From positions 496,001-560,000 of the forward strand of contig NZ_MVDG02000001.1 in the NCBI RefSeq assembly GCF_002008315.2: a stretch of 64,000 bases of DNA, written 5' to 3'. Below, piece after piece: positions 39,547 through 50,447 of the stretch; positions within the stretch are counted from its first letter, which is position 1, and each line of letters opens with the position of its first letter. The translations under genes were made by a program, and so were the position numbers. Source of the stretch: Arthrobacter sp. KBS0703 (GTDB lineage Bacteria; Actinomycetota; Actinomycetes; Actinomycetales; Micrococcaceae). The notes below the pieces were generated by a model that saw nothing but the letters and a program-made list of their open reading frames with translations, did not search any database and was not told the origin of the DNA.

Positions 39547-40190
39547 GCGGCCTGCCCGGAAATCCCGGCCTGCCCGGAAAATCTGACCGCACCGAGAAGG
39601 CCCCCGCCGGCGCCGGGGTGACGGTCCGCGACATGCTGCCGGCTGACATTCCCGCCGTCCACGAGCTGGAAGTCCGCCTCTTTCCCGTCGACGCCTGGCC
39701 GCTGCACATGTTCGTTGATGAGCTGGCCCAGCCCGAAACCCGCCGGTACCTGATCGCCGAGGCTCCGGACGGGATTGTCGGCTACGCCGGCCTGATGTGC
39801 GTCGAGCCGATCGCGGACGTCCAGACGATCGCCGTCGTGCCGGAGTACGAGGGCAGGGGCATCGGCTCGGCCCTGCTGACGGAACTGATCAACGAGGGGC
39901 GGCGGCGCGGTGCCGCGGACGTGCTGCTCGAGGTCCGGGCCGACAACCCCCGCGCCCAGCAGCTGTACCGGCGGTTCGGCTTCGAGCAGATCCACGTGCG
40001 GCGCAAGTACTACCGTGACGGCGTAGACGCCCTGATCATGAGGCTGCAGCTGGAAGACGTCCTCGCCGTGCACGGGGACGTCATCCACGCAGCGGAAGAA
40101 CACCAGGACGCTGTCCAGCAGGAGGCTGCCCAGCAGGACGACCCGCGCCGTTCCGGCGAGACCACCCCGACGAAGGCAGACCAGCAATGA
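39543..40190 (+). CDS. rimI: Ribosomal-protein-alanine N-acetyltransferase RimI-like
   Basis: This 215-aa GNAT acetyltransferase has [14 protein letters not shown], the acetyl-CoA-binding Q/RxxGxG/A pattern, and [16 protein letters not shown] near the C-terminus of the domain. The first 25 residues are a Gly/Pro/Lys-rich extension. After the domain a Glu/Gln/Asp-rich tail of about 55 residues is unusual. The start is GTG 39543, overlapping the tsaB stop. The position between tsaB and tsaD is conserved in actinobacteria; the target could be S18 or other proteins. Confidence 0.9.
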   Translation: MSGLPGNPGLPGKSDRTEKAPAGAGVTVRDMLPADIPAVHELEVRLFPVDAWPLHMFVDELAQPETRRYLIAEAPDGIVGYAGLMCVEPIADVQTIAVVPEYEGRGIGSALLTELINEGRRRGAADVLLEVRADNPRAQQLYRRFGFEQIHVRRKYYRDGVDALIMRLQLEDVLAVHGDVIHAAEEHQDAVQQEAAQQDDPRRSGETTPTKADQQ

Positions 40191-41320
40191 ACCGTTCGCA
40201 GCCGCTCGTGCTCGGCATCGAGTCCTCGTGCGACGAAACCGGCGTGGGCATTGTCCGCGGAACCGAGCTGCTCACCAACACCGTGTCCTCCTCGATGGAC
40301 GAGCACGTCAGGTTCGGCGGCGTCATTCCGGAGATCGCCTCACGGGCGCACCTGGATGCCTTCGTGCCCACCCTCCAGGCAGCGCTCGCCGAAGCGGACG
40401 TGACACTGGATGACATCGACGCCATCGCCGTCACCGCGGGCCCCGGGCTCGCCGGTGCCCTGATGGTGGGAGTGTGCGCGGCGAAGGCCCTGGCCGTCGC
40501 GACCGGCAAGCCCCTGTATGCGATCAACCACCTCGTGGCCCATGTGGGCGTCGGCCTCCTGGACTCACGTCCGGGCGGTGCCGGGGACGCCGGAAACGGC
40601 CCGGCGCTCCCGGAGAACCTGGGCGCCCTGCTGGTTTCCGGCGGCCACACGGAGATCCTGCGGATCCGCAGCATCACCGACGACGTCGAGCTGCTGGGCT
40701 CCACGATCGACGACGCCGCCGGGGAGGCCTACGACAAAGTGGCGAGGATCCTGGGCCTGGGCTATCCCGGTGGCCCCGCCATCGACCGGCTGGCCCGTGA
40801 GGGAAACGCCAAGGCCATCCGCTTTCCCCGGGGCCTGACGCAGCCCAAGTACATGGGCACCGCCGAGGAACCCGGGCGGCACCGCTACGACTGGTCCTTC
40901 AGCGGGCTGAAAACCGCCGTGGCCCGCTGCGTGGAGCAGTTCGAGGCCAAGGGGGAGGCCGTTCCGGTGGCGGACATCGCGGCAGCGTTCCAGGAAGCCG
41001 TGGTGGACGTCATCACGTCGAAGGCGGTGCTCGCCTGCCGGGAGCACGGCATCACCAATGTGCTGCTGGGCGGCGGAGTGGCGGCAAACTCGCGCCTCCG
41101 CCAGCTCACCGAACAGCGCTGCTCCGCCGCCGGGATCAGGCTGCATGTGCCTCCGCTGGACCTCTGCACGGACAACGGGGCCATGGTGGCCGCCCTGGGC
41201 GCCCAGCTGGTCATGGCGGGCATAGCGCCCAGCGGCATCGGCTTCGCCCCGGACTCGTCCATGCCCGTCACCACGGTGTCGGCGCCGGCACCGAAGGCTG
41301 CCCAGACGGCAGCCGTCTGA
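40187..41320 (+). CDS. tsaD: tRNA N6-adenosine threonylcarbamoyltransferase TsaD
   Basis: This 377-aa catalytic subunit transfers the threonylcarbamoyl group to A37 of t[19 protein letters not shown] begins the ASKHA fold. [10 protein letters not shown] and AINHLVAH contribute the metal-binding histidines. [22 protein letters not shown] and DNGAMVA are family patterns. It overlaps rimI by 4 bp and ends the alr-tsaE-tsaB-rimI-tsaD unit. The last about 20 residues are Ala/Pro-rich. Confidence 0.96.
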   Translation: MNRSQPLVLGIESSCDETGVGIVRGTELLTNTVSSSMDEHVRFGGVIPEIASRAHLDAFVPTLQAALAEADVTLDDIDAIAVTAGPGLAGALMVGVCAAKALAVATGKPLYAINHLVAHVGVGLLDSRPGGAGDAGNGPALPENLGALLVSGGHTEILRIRSITDDVELLGSTIDDAAGEAYDKVARILGLGYPGGPAIDRLAREGNAKAIRFPRGLTQPKYMGTAEEPGRHRYDWSFSGLKTAVARCVEQFEAKGEAVPVADIAAAFQEAVVDVITSKAVLACREHGITNVLLGGGVAANSRLRQLTEQRCSAAGIRLHVPPLDLCTDNGAMVAALGAQLVMAGIAPSGIGFAPDSSMPVTTVSAPAPKAAQTAAV

Positions 41321-41393
41321 GCGGCCGAAGGCCCCGCAGCAGCCAGCAGGGACTACCGCAGCCCGGCGAGGCCCACTACCCGGCGGGACGCGC

Positions 41394-42545
41394 TTAGGCC
41401 GTGGGCCCGTTCCGCATCTGCTTGACCAGGTCCAGCACCACGGCCTGGAGGTTTCCGCCGTTTTCCGCGGCTACGCGCCGCTGGCGCTGGTAGCCGGCTC
41501 CGCGGCTGATGATCTTTTCGACGTCGGCCAGCTCATCGGGGCAGCCCAGCTTGGCGGCGATGGGCTCGAGCCGGTCCAGGGTCTCCAGCAGGTGATCGGT
41601 GACCAGCCGCTCTTTGCCCTGGGCGTCCAAGATGATGATCGCGTCCATGCCGTACCGGGCAGCGCGCCACTTGTTTTCCTGGACGTGCCACGGCGGCATG
41701 GTGGGAATGGTTCCGCCGTTGTCCAGGGTGGTCGAGAACTCGTGCACCAGGCACTGCGTCAGGGCGGCAACGGCGCCCACCTCTTCAAGCGTGGCCAGGC
41801 CGTCGCAGATGCGCATTTCGATGGTTCCGAGGTTCGGCACCGGCCGGATGTCCCAGCGGATTTCGGAGAGAGTATCGATCACGCCCGTGGTGAACATGTC
41901 CTGGACGTAGGACTCATATTCTTCCCACGAACGGAATTGGAACGGTAGTCCGGCGGTCGGAAGCTGCTGGAACATCAGCGCGCGGTGGGATGCATAGCCA
42001 GTGTCTTCACCGCCCCAGAACGGGCTGGAGGCGGACAGTGACTGGAAGTGCGGGAAGTAGTTGACCAGGCCATCCAGCACGGGCAGGACCTTCTCGCGCC
42101 GGTCGAGCCCCACGTGCACGTGCACGCCGTAGATGACCATTTGCCGGCCCCACCACTGCGTGCGGTCGATCAGCTTGGCGTAGCGTTCCTTGTCCGTCAC
42201 GGGCTGCAGCTGCGGAGGGCTGAACGGGTGGCTGCCGGCCGAGAATACTTCCACTCCCATGGGATCGGTGACTTCGCGGACGGCGGCAAGGGACCGGTTG
42301 AGGTCCTCCTTGGCTTCCGCGGCGGTCTCGCAGATTCCGGTGACCAGCTCCACGGTGTTCAGGAGCAGCTCCTGCTTGATGTGCGGGTGTTCGTCGTCCT
42401 CGTTCAGCTCGGGGTGGTTGGCGGCAACCCCGCGCAGGACCTCGTTCGCCACGGAGGCCAGCTCGCCGCTCTGCGCATCAACCAGTGCGAGTTCCCATTC
42501 CACACCAAGAGTTGATTGCCTGGATGAAGCGAAATCAATCTTCAT
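41394..42545 (-). CDS. Carboxylate-amine ligase (glutamate-cysteine ligase 2 family, YbdK type)
   Basis: This 383-aa protein is of the GCS2 family. LGVEWELALVDAQSGEL gives the metal/ATP-binding Glu residues, ELLLNTVELVTG and YGVHVHVGL are typical, and an ENKWRAARYG motif is present. YbdK-type proteins have weak gamma-glutamylcysteine ligase activity in vitro. In a mycothiol producer the true substrate is uncertain. The start is ATG 42545 with GAGGAA upstream. It is transcribed alone and is convergent with tsaD. Confidence 0.88.
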   Translation of the reverse strand: MKIDFASSRQSTLGVEWELALVDAQSGELASVANEVLRGVAANHPELNEDDEHPHIKQELLLNTVELVTGICETAAEAKEDLNRSLAAVREVTDPMGVEVFSAGSHPFSPPQLQPVTDKERYAKLIDRTQWWGRQMVIYGVHVHVGLDRREKVLPVLDGLVNYFPHFQSLSASSPFWGGEDTGYASHRALMFQQLPTAGLPFQFRSWEEYESYVQDMFTTGVIDTLSEIRWDIRPVPNLGTIEMRICDGLATLEEVGAVAALTQCLVHEFSTTLDNGGTIPTMPPWHVQENKWRAARYGMDAIIILDAQGKERLVTDHLLETLDRLEPIAAKLGCPDELADVEKIISRGAGYQRQRRVAAENGGNLQAVVLDLVKQMRNGPTA

Positions 42546-42647
42546 GTGTTCCTCTCGCTGTTTTGCTGTCCCGTGATGGCCGTTTCTGGCAGAACGGCTG
42601 GCAGGGGAACGGTCTTTCAAGTCTAGTGCAGGGGTAGCATCGAGATG

Positions 42648-44423
42648 ATGGCTTGGTTACAGAGCGCGCGTGACAGTTTTCACAAGACCAGCTTCCCCCA
42701 CCACACCAAAGACCGGCCCGCCCGCTGCAGGCCTGCCGGGACGGCGGCGGCCCTCGCGGCGCTGCTCGCCCTGGCGTCCTGCACGGCCCCGCCGCCGTCA
42801 CCGCCGTCGGGGGCGGCTGCTCCGGAGACCCCTGCTTCTCGCGGCCAGGGCGGATCCCCGACGACGGCCGCGCCGCCCCCCGCTTCCACCGCACCGAAGA
42901 CCGCGGACCGGAAACGCGGAACGGCGCCGCTGGGCTGGGGGCCGCAGCAGCGGGACCTCGATGCGGCAAGCGGCGCCGTCGCCGGCATGACGCTGGCCCA
43001 GAAGGCCGGGCAGGTGCTCCTGCCGTCCTATGCCGGCCTCGACCCCCGGACCCAGGCCGCCACGGTGGAGCGGCTTCACCTCGCCGGATCGATGATCATG
43101 GGCGAGAACGTGGCGGGGGCTCCCCGACGGGCGGGTCGACGTGCCGGCGCTGGCCGCCGTGACCCGGCGGCTGGACGCGGCGTCGCGGTCCGGCGGACGC
43201 ACCTGGCCCGGCCTGATAGGCGTGGACCAGGAAGGGGAGTGGTGTCCCGGGTGGGTGCTCCGCTCACCGGCTGGCCGTCCCCCATGAGCTACGGCGCGGC
43301 CGGAAGCGTTCCGCTGGCAACCCAGGCCGGCACCGGGCTGGCGGCGGAACTCGCGGCCCTGGGCTTCACGGTGGACTTCGCTCCCGACGCCGATGCCACG
43401 ATCGGTCCCGCTGACCCCACCATCGGGGCCCGGTCCATGTCCGCGGACCCCCGCGCGGCGGGAATCCTGAGCGTCGGCTTCTCCAAGGGCATGCTGGCGG
43501 CCGGTGTGCTGCCCGTCGCCAAGCACTTTCCGGGGCACGGCTCCGTGACGGCCGATTCCCACAAGGACATGCCGGTCCAGAAGGCCACGGTGGCCCAGCT
43601 GAAGGCCAGGGACTGGAAGCCCTTCCAGGCGGCCGTGGCCGCCGGGTCTCCGATGATCATGACCGGACACATCGCCGTTCCGGCCCTGGAACCGGGCGTG
43701 CCGGCGTCGATCTCGAAGGCCACCTACGCAGCCCTGCGGGGCATGGGGTTCAAGGGAGTGGCCGTCACGGACGCCCTCAACATGGGCGCCGTGAGCGGCA
43801 GGTACCCGCACGACTCCGCCGCGCCCGCCGCGCTGGCAGCCGGTGCCGACCTGCTGCTAATGCCCGTTGACGTCAACGCGGCGCACTCGGCCATCGTCAA
43901 CGCCGTTGGGGCGGGAACGCTTCCGCTGCCGCGCCTGGATGAGGCCGCCCGGCGTGTGGTCACGATGATGATCTGGCAGGGGCGCACGAAACCGCATCAC
44001 GCTCCCGCGGCGCCCGGCAGCGGCGAGGCCGTGTCCGCCAACGTCTCCGCCCGCGCCGTCACGGTTCTGGCCGGGCGGTGCAGGGGTCCGCACCTGGCGG
44101 GCCGCGTCCGGGTGGCCGGCGGCACGGCGGGGGACCGGGCCCGCTTTGCCGCCGCCGCCACGGCCCAGGGGGTCACGCTGGGGGCGGGGCCGCTGGTCAG
44201 CCTCATCGGATACGGCGGTTCTCCCGCGGGCGGCGACATTGCCGTGGCGCTGGATGCGCCCTGGCCGCTGGCCGGTTCCGCCGCGCCCACCAAGATCGCC
44301 CTGTACGGCCGGACGCCCGGTGCGTTCAAGGCGCTCCTGGCGGTCCTGGCAGGCAAGGCCGCAGCCACCGGGAAGCTGCCGGCCGCCGTCGGACCCTACC
44401 GCCCGGGTTCCGGCTGCCGCTGA
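42648..44423 (+). CDS. GH3 beta-N-acetylhexosaminidase-like lipoprotein (NagZ type) with a paired frameshift
   Basis: The N-terminus has a leader ending LALASC, a lipobox, so the protein is probably a secreted lipoprotein; a Pro/Ala/Ser linker follows. The GH3 domain has MTLAQKAGQVLLP, AKHFPGHGSVTADSHKD (phosphate/His-Asp region) and AVTDALNMGAV with the nucleophile Asp. Residues coded by about 43115-43238 are in the wrong frame: the +1 frame there reads DGRVDVPALAAVTRRLD and PGLIGVDQEG, the expected GH3 sequence. The net shift is zero, so the frame stays open. A TAGCAT hexamer ends 7 nt before the second ATG (42648), which I take as the start. The role is probably muropeptide or GlcNAc-glycan turnover. 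Confidence 0.78.
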   Translation: MAWLQSARDSFHKTSFPHHTKDRPARCRPAGTAAALAALLALASCTAPPPSPPSGAAAPETPASRGQGGSPTTAAPPPASTAPKTADRKRGTAPLGWGPQQRDLDAASGAVAGMTLAQKAGQVLLPSYAGLDPRTQAATVERLHLAGSMIMGENVAGAPRRAGRRAGAGRRDPAAGRGVAVRRTHLARPDRRGPGRGVVSRVGAPLTGWPSPMSYGAAGSVPLATQAGTGLAAELAALGFTVDFAPDADATIGPADPTIGARSMSADPRAAGILSVGFSKGMLAAGVLPVAKHFPGHGSVTADSHKDMPVQKATVAQLKARDWKPFQAAVAAGSPMIMTGHIAVPALEPGVPASISKATYAALRGMGFKGVAVTDALNMGAVSGRYPHDSAAPAALAAGADLLLMPVDVNAAHSAIVNAVGAGTLPLPRLDEAARRVVTMMIWQGRTKPHHAPAAPGSGEAVSANVSARAVTVLAGRCRGPHLAGRVRVAGGTAGDRARFAAAATAQGVTLGAGPLVSLIGYGGSPAGGDIAVALDAPWPLAGSAAPTKIALYGRTPGAFKALLAVLAGKAAATGKLPAAVGPYRPGSGCR

Positions 44424-44505
44424 CGCCCGTGTCACAAAAGTAAGAATCCGCCGCCGCACGGCCCGCCGGGGGGTCCGCACCGCGGCGCGGCCGTTTAATG
44501 GAGGA

Positions 44506-45333
44506 GTGCCGATTCTGAATAAAGACATGACCCTGTGCATCTCCCTCTCGGCCCGGCCGAGCAACAACGGGACGCGCTTCCACAACTACCTTTACGACCA
44601 GCTTGGCCTGAACTGGATCTACAAGGCCTTTGCGCCCACAGACCTGGCCCAGGCGATCGCCGGGGTCCGCGGCCTGGGGATCCGGGGCTGCGCCGTGTCG
44701 ATGCCGTACAAGGAAGACGTGATTGCCCTCGTGGACGTCATGGACCCGTCGGCCAAGGCGATCGATTCGGTCAACACCATCGTCAACGACGCCGGCCGGC
44801 TGACTGCCTACAACACCGACTACACGGCGATTGAGCAGCTGCTCGAACGCAATGCTGTTCCGACGGAGTACTCCGTGCTGCTCAAAGGTGCCGGCGGAAT
44901 GGCCAAGGCCACGGCGGCGGCGCTGCGCGATGCGGGCTTCAAGGACGTCACCATCATCGCCCGTAACGAGGCCGCCGGACGCGCGCTCGCCGACCTCTAC
45001 GGTTTCGCCTGGCGCGCCGACCTTGGCTCCGGGCCGGACGCAACGGCGGACATGATCATCAATGTCACGCCGGTTGGCATGGCCGGCGGGCCGGACGCCG
45101 AATCACTGTCGTTCCCGGCAGAGGCCGTCGACGCCGCCAACGTGGTGTTCGACGTCGTGGCCCTGCCTCCCGAGACGCCGCTCATCAAGGCGGCACGGGC
45201 AGCCGGAAAGAAGGTTATTACGGGCGCGGAGGTCGCCACCATCCAGGCGCTGGAGCAGTTTGTGCTGTACACCGGCATCCGCCCCACCGACCGCCAGGTG
45301 CGCGACGCCGAAGCCTTCGTCCGCGCGCAGTAG
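44506..45333 (+). CDS. Shikimate dehydrogenase-like protein
   Basis: This 275-aa AroE-family protein has SLSARPSN at the substrate site, SMPYKEDV with the catalytic Lys69, SVNTIVN, AYNTDYTA with Asp105, and the nucleotide loop KGAGGMAKA. ARN follows the second strand, where classic NADP-dependent enzymes carry NRT, so cofactor and substrate may differ (shikimate or quinate type). The start is GTG 44506: TTTAAT ends 6 nt before it, and the GGAGGA directly adjoining is too close to be a ribosome site. The ATG at 44527 is the alternative. It is not in an aro operon. Confidence 0.82.
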   Translation: MPILNKDMTLCISLSARPSNNGTRFHNYLYDQLGLNWIYKAFAPTDLAQAIAGVRGLGIRGCAVSMPYKEDVIALVDVMDPSAKAIDSVNTIVNDAGRLTAYNTDYTAIEQLLERNAVPTEYSVLLKGAGGMAKATAAALRDAGFKDVTIIARNEAAGRALADLYGFAWRADLGSGPDATADMIINVTPVGMAGGPDAESLSFPAEAVDAANVVFDVVALPPETPLIKAARAAGKKVITGAEVATIQALEQFVLYTGIRPTDRQVRDAEAFVRAQ

Positions 45334-45376
45334 CCGCTTAGCAGCCGCGCAGCAGTCAGCCCAGCGGTGCGGCCGG

Positions 45377-46603
45377 CTACAGCGGCTCAACCGAGACGGC
45401 CACCCTCTCCTCCCCGATCCGGGTGAGGACCAGGGTGGCTGTCTGCTTTCCGGCGCTTTTCCCGGACTTTCCGCCGGGCAGCAGCTGCTTCCGCAGCTCC
45501 TCGGGGGTGACGGACGTGCCCCGCTTCTTGATGTCCAGCACCCCGATGCCGTGCTGCTTGACCCAGGCCTTGAGCGCCTTCACGTTGTACGGCATGACCT
45601 CGCTGACCCTGTACGCCCGGGCGAAGGGGGTGTCCACGAGGTTCGGGCCGCAGATGTAGGCGATGTGCTCGTCAACCAGGTGGCCGCCCAGCTCGAGGGC
45701 GAGGTCGGCCACGAGGCCGGCCCGGATCACGGCGCCGTCCGGTTCGTACAGGTAGCCCTCCACCGGGCCCACGGGGGCTACCGGTCCGCCGTCGAACCCT
45801 TCCCTGCTGGTGAGCTCCGCTGCTCCCTGCGGCCCGATGACGAGCGCTGCCCGCCGGATGCCCGGGCGCGCCACGGCGTTGAACCAGAGGGCCACTTCGG
45901 TGACGTCGCCGCCCACCGAAACCCACTGCGCTTCGCAGCCCTGGGGGACGGAGTCGTGCGGCATGCCGGGCCCCATCTTGACGCCGACGGCGCGCCCGGA
46001 GGCGGCGAGCGACTCCGCGAAGGAGAACGGAGGCGAAAAGGCCTCCGGGTCCCAGATCCTGGTGGTTCCGGAGGTGGACGTGGTCCGCCGGGCGGGATCC
46101 AGCCAGACGCCGTCCTCGTCGCCGAGCGGCACCGCGGTCGCGTCCGAGTGCACCACGGTGGCGTGCGGGAAGGGGATGAGGTTGATGGTGGCGCAGGCGG
46201 CGGTGGTCTCGTCGACCTCCACGGCCGTCACCGCAATGTCGAGGGATGCCAGTGCCATGGAATCCGCGCCGAGGCCGCAGCCAAGGTCGGCCACGTGCCG
46301 GACGCCCGCCTCCGCGAAGCGCTGGGCGTGCCTGGCTGCGACGGTGAGCCGCGTGGCCTGCTCAAGGCCCGCCTGGGTGAACAGCATCTGCCGGGCGAAC
46401 TCGCCGAACTTGGCCTCAGCTTTGGTGCGCAGCCGGGACTGGGTCAGCACTGCGGACACGAGCTCGGGGGAGTGCCCCGCCTTGCGGAGGCTGGAGTTGA
46501 GCGCGAAGGACTGGTCCTCCCGGTACGGTCCCAGCGACGCCAGGAGCTCCCATCCTTCCTCGGTGAGGAGGTGGGCGATCTGGTCCTGCGGTGCTTCAGA
46601 CAT
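45377..46603 (-). CDS. THUMP-like-domain class I SAM-dependent methyltransferase
   Basis: This 408-aa protein has a Rossmann methyltransferase core with VADLGCGLGADSMALA (motif I) and AVEVDE, then VWLDPARR in place of the DPPY/NPPY motif IV. A C-terminal THUMP-like domain contains VMPYNVKALKAWVKQHGIGVLDIKKRG. The substrate is probably RNA but is not established for this family. The start is ATG 46603; TAGGCT on the minus strand ends 7 nt upstream, indicating leaderless expression. It is divergent from the small membrane protein gene, only 55 bp away. Confidence 0.85.
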   Translation of the reverse strand: MSEAPQDQIAHLLTEEGWELLASLGPYREDQSFALNSSLRKAGHSPELVSAVLTQSRLRTKAEAKFGEFARQMLFTQAGLEQATRLTVAARHAQRFAEAGVRHVADLGCGLGADSMALASLDIAVTAVEVDETTAACATINLIPFPHATVVHSDATAVPLGDEDGVWLDPARRTTSTSGTTRIWDPEAFSPPFSFAESLAASGRAVGVKMGPGMPHDSVPQGCEAQWVSVGGDVTEVALWFNAVARPGIRRAALVIGPQGAAELTSREGFDGGPVAPVGPVEGYLYEPDGAVIRAGLVADLALELGGHLVDEHIAYICGPNLVDTPFARAYRVSEVMPYNVKALKAWVKQHGIGVLDIKKRGTSVTPEELRKQLLPGGKSGKSAGKQTATLVLTRIGEERVAVSVEPL

Positions 46604-46658
46604 GCAGTCAAGCCTAGTGGAGGGGCCCGCCGGTGCTGTTGCCGATAGGGTGGTCTGA

Positions 46659-47060
46659 ATGGAATCCAGCGCAACGCCCAGTCCTGACCAGCCCAACCGC
46701 AGCCGCACGGATCTGGTCCGGCACGCGCGAGTGGTCCGGTACGCGCGTCCGGCCCTGATCGCCGGCGCTGTTGCCGCCGTCGTCTGCATCGTCCTGCTGG
46801 TGATCATCTTCCTCCTGGACTCCTTCAACGCCACCGTCTATTCGGTGGGCGGCAAGGACATCAGTGACGCCACCGATGAAGCCCGCCAGATCCGGGAACT
46901 GTACTCCGGCGCCCGCATCGGCGGCGTGGTGTTCCTGGTTGTCTCCGCGCTGACGGCTGCTGCCGCCGCCATCGTGCTGTTCCTCCAGCGGAAAAACGCG
47001 CCTGATGCCGATGACGACGACGGCGAGGACCTAGGGTTCGACGACCTCGCCGGCCGCTGA
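46659..47060 (+). CDS. Small two-TM membrane protein of unknown function
   Basis: This 133-aa protein was not recognised. It has a polar N-terminus (residues 1-30), a transmembrane helix at about 31-53, a short external loop of about 35 residues, a second helix at about 86-108, and an acidic tail (DADDDDGEDLGFDD). Both ends are predicted in the cytoplasm. TAGGGT ends 7 nt before the ATG. It lies just upstream of the groES control region but has its own promoter. Confidence 0.75.
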   Translation: MESSATPSPDQPNRSRTDLVRHARVVRYARPALIAGAVAAVVCIVLLVIIFLLDSFNATVYSVGGKDISDATDEARQIRELYSGARIGGVVFLVVSALTAAAAAIVLFLQRKNAPDADDDDGEDLGFDDLAGR

Positions 47061-47116
47061 CGGCTGCCGGGCGGACGCTGAGAGCACCCCGCCGGCTGTT
47101 CACCGGAGACGAAATT

Positions 47117-47143
47117 CTGGCACTCACCTTGACCGAGTGCTAA
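47117..47143. promoter_or_regulatory. CIRCE operator 1 (HrcA site), groESL
   Basis: CTGGCACTC-N9-GAGTGCTAA matches the CIRCE consensus TTAGCACTC-N9-GAGTGCTAA, with two changes in the left arm. It overlaps a TTGACC -35-like element at 47129-47134. Confidence 0.88.
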
Positions 47144-47158
47144 CCACTTACATAGAGT
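47129..47158 (+). promoter_or_regulatory. groESL promoter, between the CIRCE sites
   Basis: TTGACC (47129-47134) and TAGAGT (47153-47158) are separated by 18 bp, a plausible housekeeping-sigma promoter. The -35 is inside CIRCE 1 and the start point would fall near CIRCE 2. Confidence 0.55.
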
Positions 47159-47163
47159 CATCA

Positions 47164-47190
47164 TTAGCACTCTCCCTAGGCGGGTGCTAA
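47164..47190. promoter_or_regulatory. CIRCE operator 2 (HrcA site), groESL
   Basis: TTAGCACTC-N9-GGGTGCTAA is a near-perfect CIRCE element with one change in the right arm. It lies over the expected transcription start, 107 bp before groES. Confidence 0.92.
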
Positions 47191-47297
47191 CACACGAAAA
47201 ACTGCCAGCCTGGCTGCTGCCGGCACCGCGACGACGGTCTGCCGCCTTGGCACAGTTTTACTGTCCATGAATTTGCTGACGAAAAGGAGAGGTCCGA

Positions 47298-47594
47298 GTG
47301 TCGGTCTCTATTAAGCCTCTTGAGGATCGTATTGTTGTCCGCCCGCTCGAAGCCGAGCAGACCACGGCTTCCGGCCTGGTCATCCCGGACTCCGCGCAGG
47401 AGAAGCCGCAGGAAGGCGAAGTTGTTGCAGTAGGCCCCGGCCGCTTCGATGACAACGGCAACCGCGTTCCGATCGACGTAGCCATCGGCGACGTCGTTAT
47501 CTACTCCAAGTACGGCGGAACCGAAGTCAAGACCGGTGGCACCGAGTACCTCGTGCTGTCTGCCCGGGACGTTCTGGCGATCGTCGTAAAGTAA
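47298..47594 (+). CDS. groES: Co-chaperonin GroES
   Basis: This 98-aa co-chaperonin caps the GroEL cage. [28 protein letters not shown] contains the mobile loop, and [14 protein letters not shown] is conserved. It starts at GTG with AAAAGGAGAGG upstream. Expression is expected to be heat-inducible through HrcA at two CIRCE operators. groEL follows after 85 bp that contain a stem-loop. Confidence 0.97.
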   Translation: MSVSIKPLEDRIVVRPLEAEQTTASGLVIPDSAQEKPQEGEVVAVGPGRFDDNGNRVPIDVAIGDVVIYSKYGGTEVKTGGTEYLVLSARDVLAIVVK

Positions 47595-47603
47595 CTCTTG
47601 GAC

Positions 47604-47655
47604 CCCCGCGCAGCCGATCCGTCTGATTCACGTCTGACAGATTAGCTGCGCGGGG
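47604..47655 (+). terminator. Stem-loop between groES and groEL
   Basis: An 11-bp perfect GC-rich stem (47604-47614 with 47645-47655) is followed by TTTCTGTCTT. It could attenuate transcription into groEL or mark a processing site. Confidence 0.55.
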
Positions 47656-47667
47656 TTTCTGTCTTGA

Positions 47668-49290
<1,623 letters not shown>

Positions 49291-49317
49291 GTTGTAGCTT
49301 CACTCAAGGCGTCGGAA

Positions 49318-49352
49318 AGGGGGCCGGTCCAGCTGTTGCTGGGCCGGCCTCC
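49318..49352 (+). terminator. groEL terminator
   Basis: A GC-rich stem of about 14 bp (one wobble/mismatch) around a TGTT loop is followed by TTTTTG, 28 bp past groEL. The convergent DUF389 gene may use it too. Confidence 0.8.
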
Positions 49353-49365
49353 TTTTTGTTGCCCT

Positions 49366-50334
49366 TCAGCGCTGGGCGCGGAGTGCCTGCCGCCGCAGCC
49401 GTGACGCGGTGCCGTCGGGCAGCCGCTTGGCCACCAGGCGGTAGAAGTACAGGACGGCGACGGCGGCCGCCACAATGCCGCCGAGGTTCACCAGCAGCTG
49501 CAGGGCCGATCCGGCGGCCTTGTTGAACTCACCCAGGACGAGGGCCACGGCGACGAAGCCGGCCGCCGGCACGGTGGTGACGGAAATGAAGACGCCAATC
49601 AGCGCAGCCGAACGCCTGCTGATCACCGAAAGCATTCCGGCAGCGCCGGCGAGCACCGCCACGATCAGGGAGAACGGACCGGGGTGATAGATGAACTCGG
49701 CCGACGAAGCCCGGTCCAGGACGTCCCGGGCGAAGAGGCCCGCGGGGAGCGAGAGCCAGGTGACCAGCGCGGTGGTGAGCATCGCGGCGGGGAAACCGAC
49801 GCCGAGGGCAAGCGCCGCCCGGCGCCCGAGCCGCCAGTTTCCCCGCACGACGGCGACTGCCAACGCGGCGAGCGGTCCGAATTCCGGCCCCACCGCCATG
49901 GCGCCGACTATCGCGATGGTGGAGTCCGTGACGATGCCGATCGCCGCGAGCAGCGTGGCCAGCACGAGGAACGCCAGGAAGCTCCAGCTGAGCCTGGATT
50001 CCTCACCCGTCTGGCGGGAAACCTCGTCCCAAATGACCGAGTCTGCACCCTCCCCCGGTGCGGATTCCTCGGCTTTGTCCGCCCGCTCGGACAGGACAAA
50101 CTCCGGGATCGACACTGCAACGGAACCCCGAGCGTCGATGTCCAGGGCGCGGAGCTTCTCCATCAGCTCCTCCACCGACTCCCGGGCGATCTGCACCACG
50201 ATGACATCCCCCTTGGGCAGCACGGAGGCGCCCGAGTGCAGCGCCACCTCGGCCACGCCGGCCTGCTGCTGACAGGAATCGGCCACCAGTTTGGACAGCT
50301 CGGCCGGCACGCAGACGCGCATCTGTACGATCAC
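49366..50334 (-). CDS. DUF389 membrane protein
   Basis: This 322-aa protein has a soluble N-terminal domain of about 110 residues (ferredoxin-like pattern, MRVCVPAELS). The DUF389 membrane domain then shows about six hydrophobic segments, starting WSFLAFLVLATLLAAIGIVTDSTIAIVGAM-like around residue 118. The family is widespread and has no firmly known function. It starts at GTG 50334 with AAGGAG upstream, behind a TAGTCT hexamer on the minus strand about 40 bp away. It is convergent with groEL. Confidence 0.85.
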   Translation of the reverse strand: MIVQMRVCVPAELSKLVADSCQQQAGVAEVALHSGASVLPKGDVIVVQIARESVEELMEKLRALDIDARGSVAVSIPEFVLSERADKAEESAPGEGADSVIWDEVSRQTGEESRLSWSFLAFLVLATLLAAIGIVTDSTIAIVGAMAVGPEFGPLAALAVAVVRGNWRLGRRAALALGVGFPAAMLTTALVTWLSLPAGLFARDVLDRASSAEFIYHPGPFSLIVAVLAGAAGMLSVISRRSAALIGVFISVTTVPAAGFVAVALVLGEFNKAAGSALQLLVNLGGIVAAAVAVLYFYRLVAKRLPDGTASRLRRQALRAQR

Positions 50335-50447
50335 CGGGCACTCCTTTCGCCTCCTGCAAGACTAGTGACAGCGGAGCCGCCGATTGGTCTGGAAGATCAC
50401 GAATCGGTAACATGGATGCTTTGTGCCGCCGTTTTGGAGAGGTTGTT

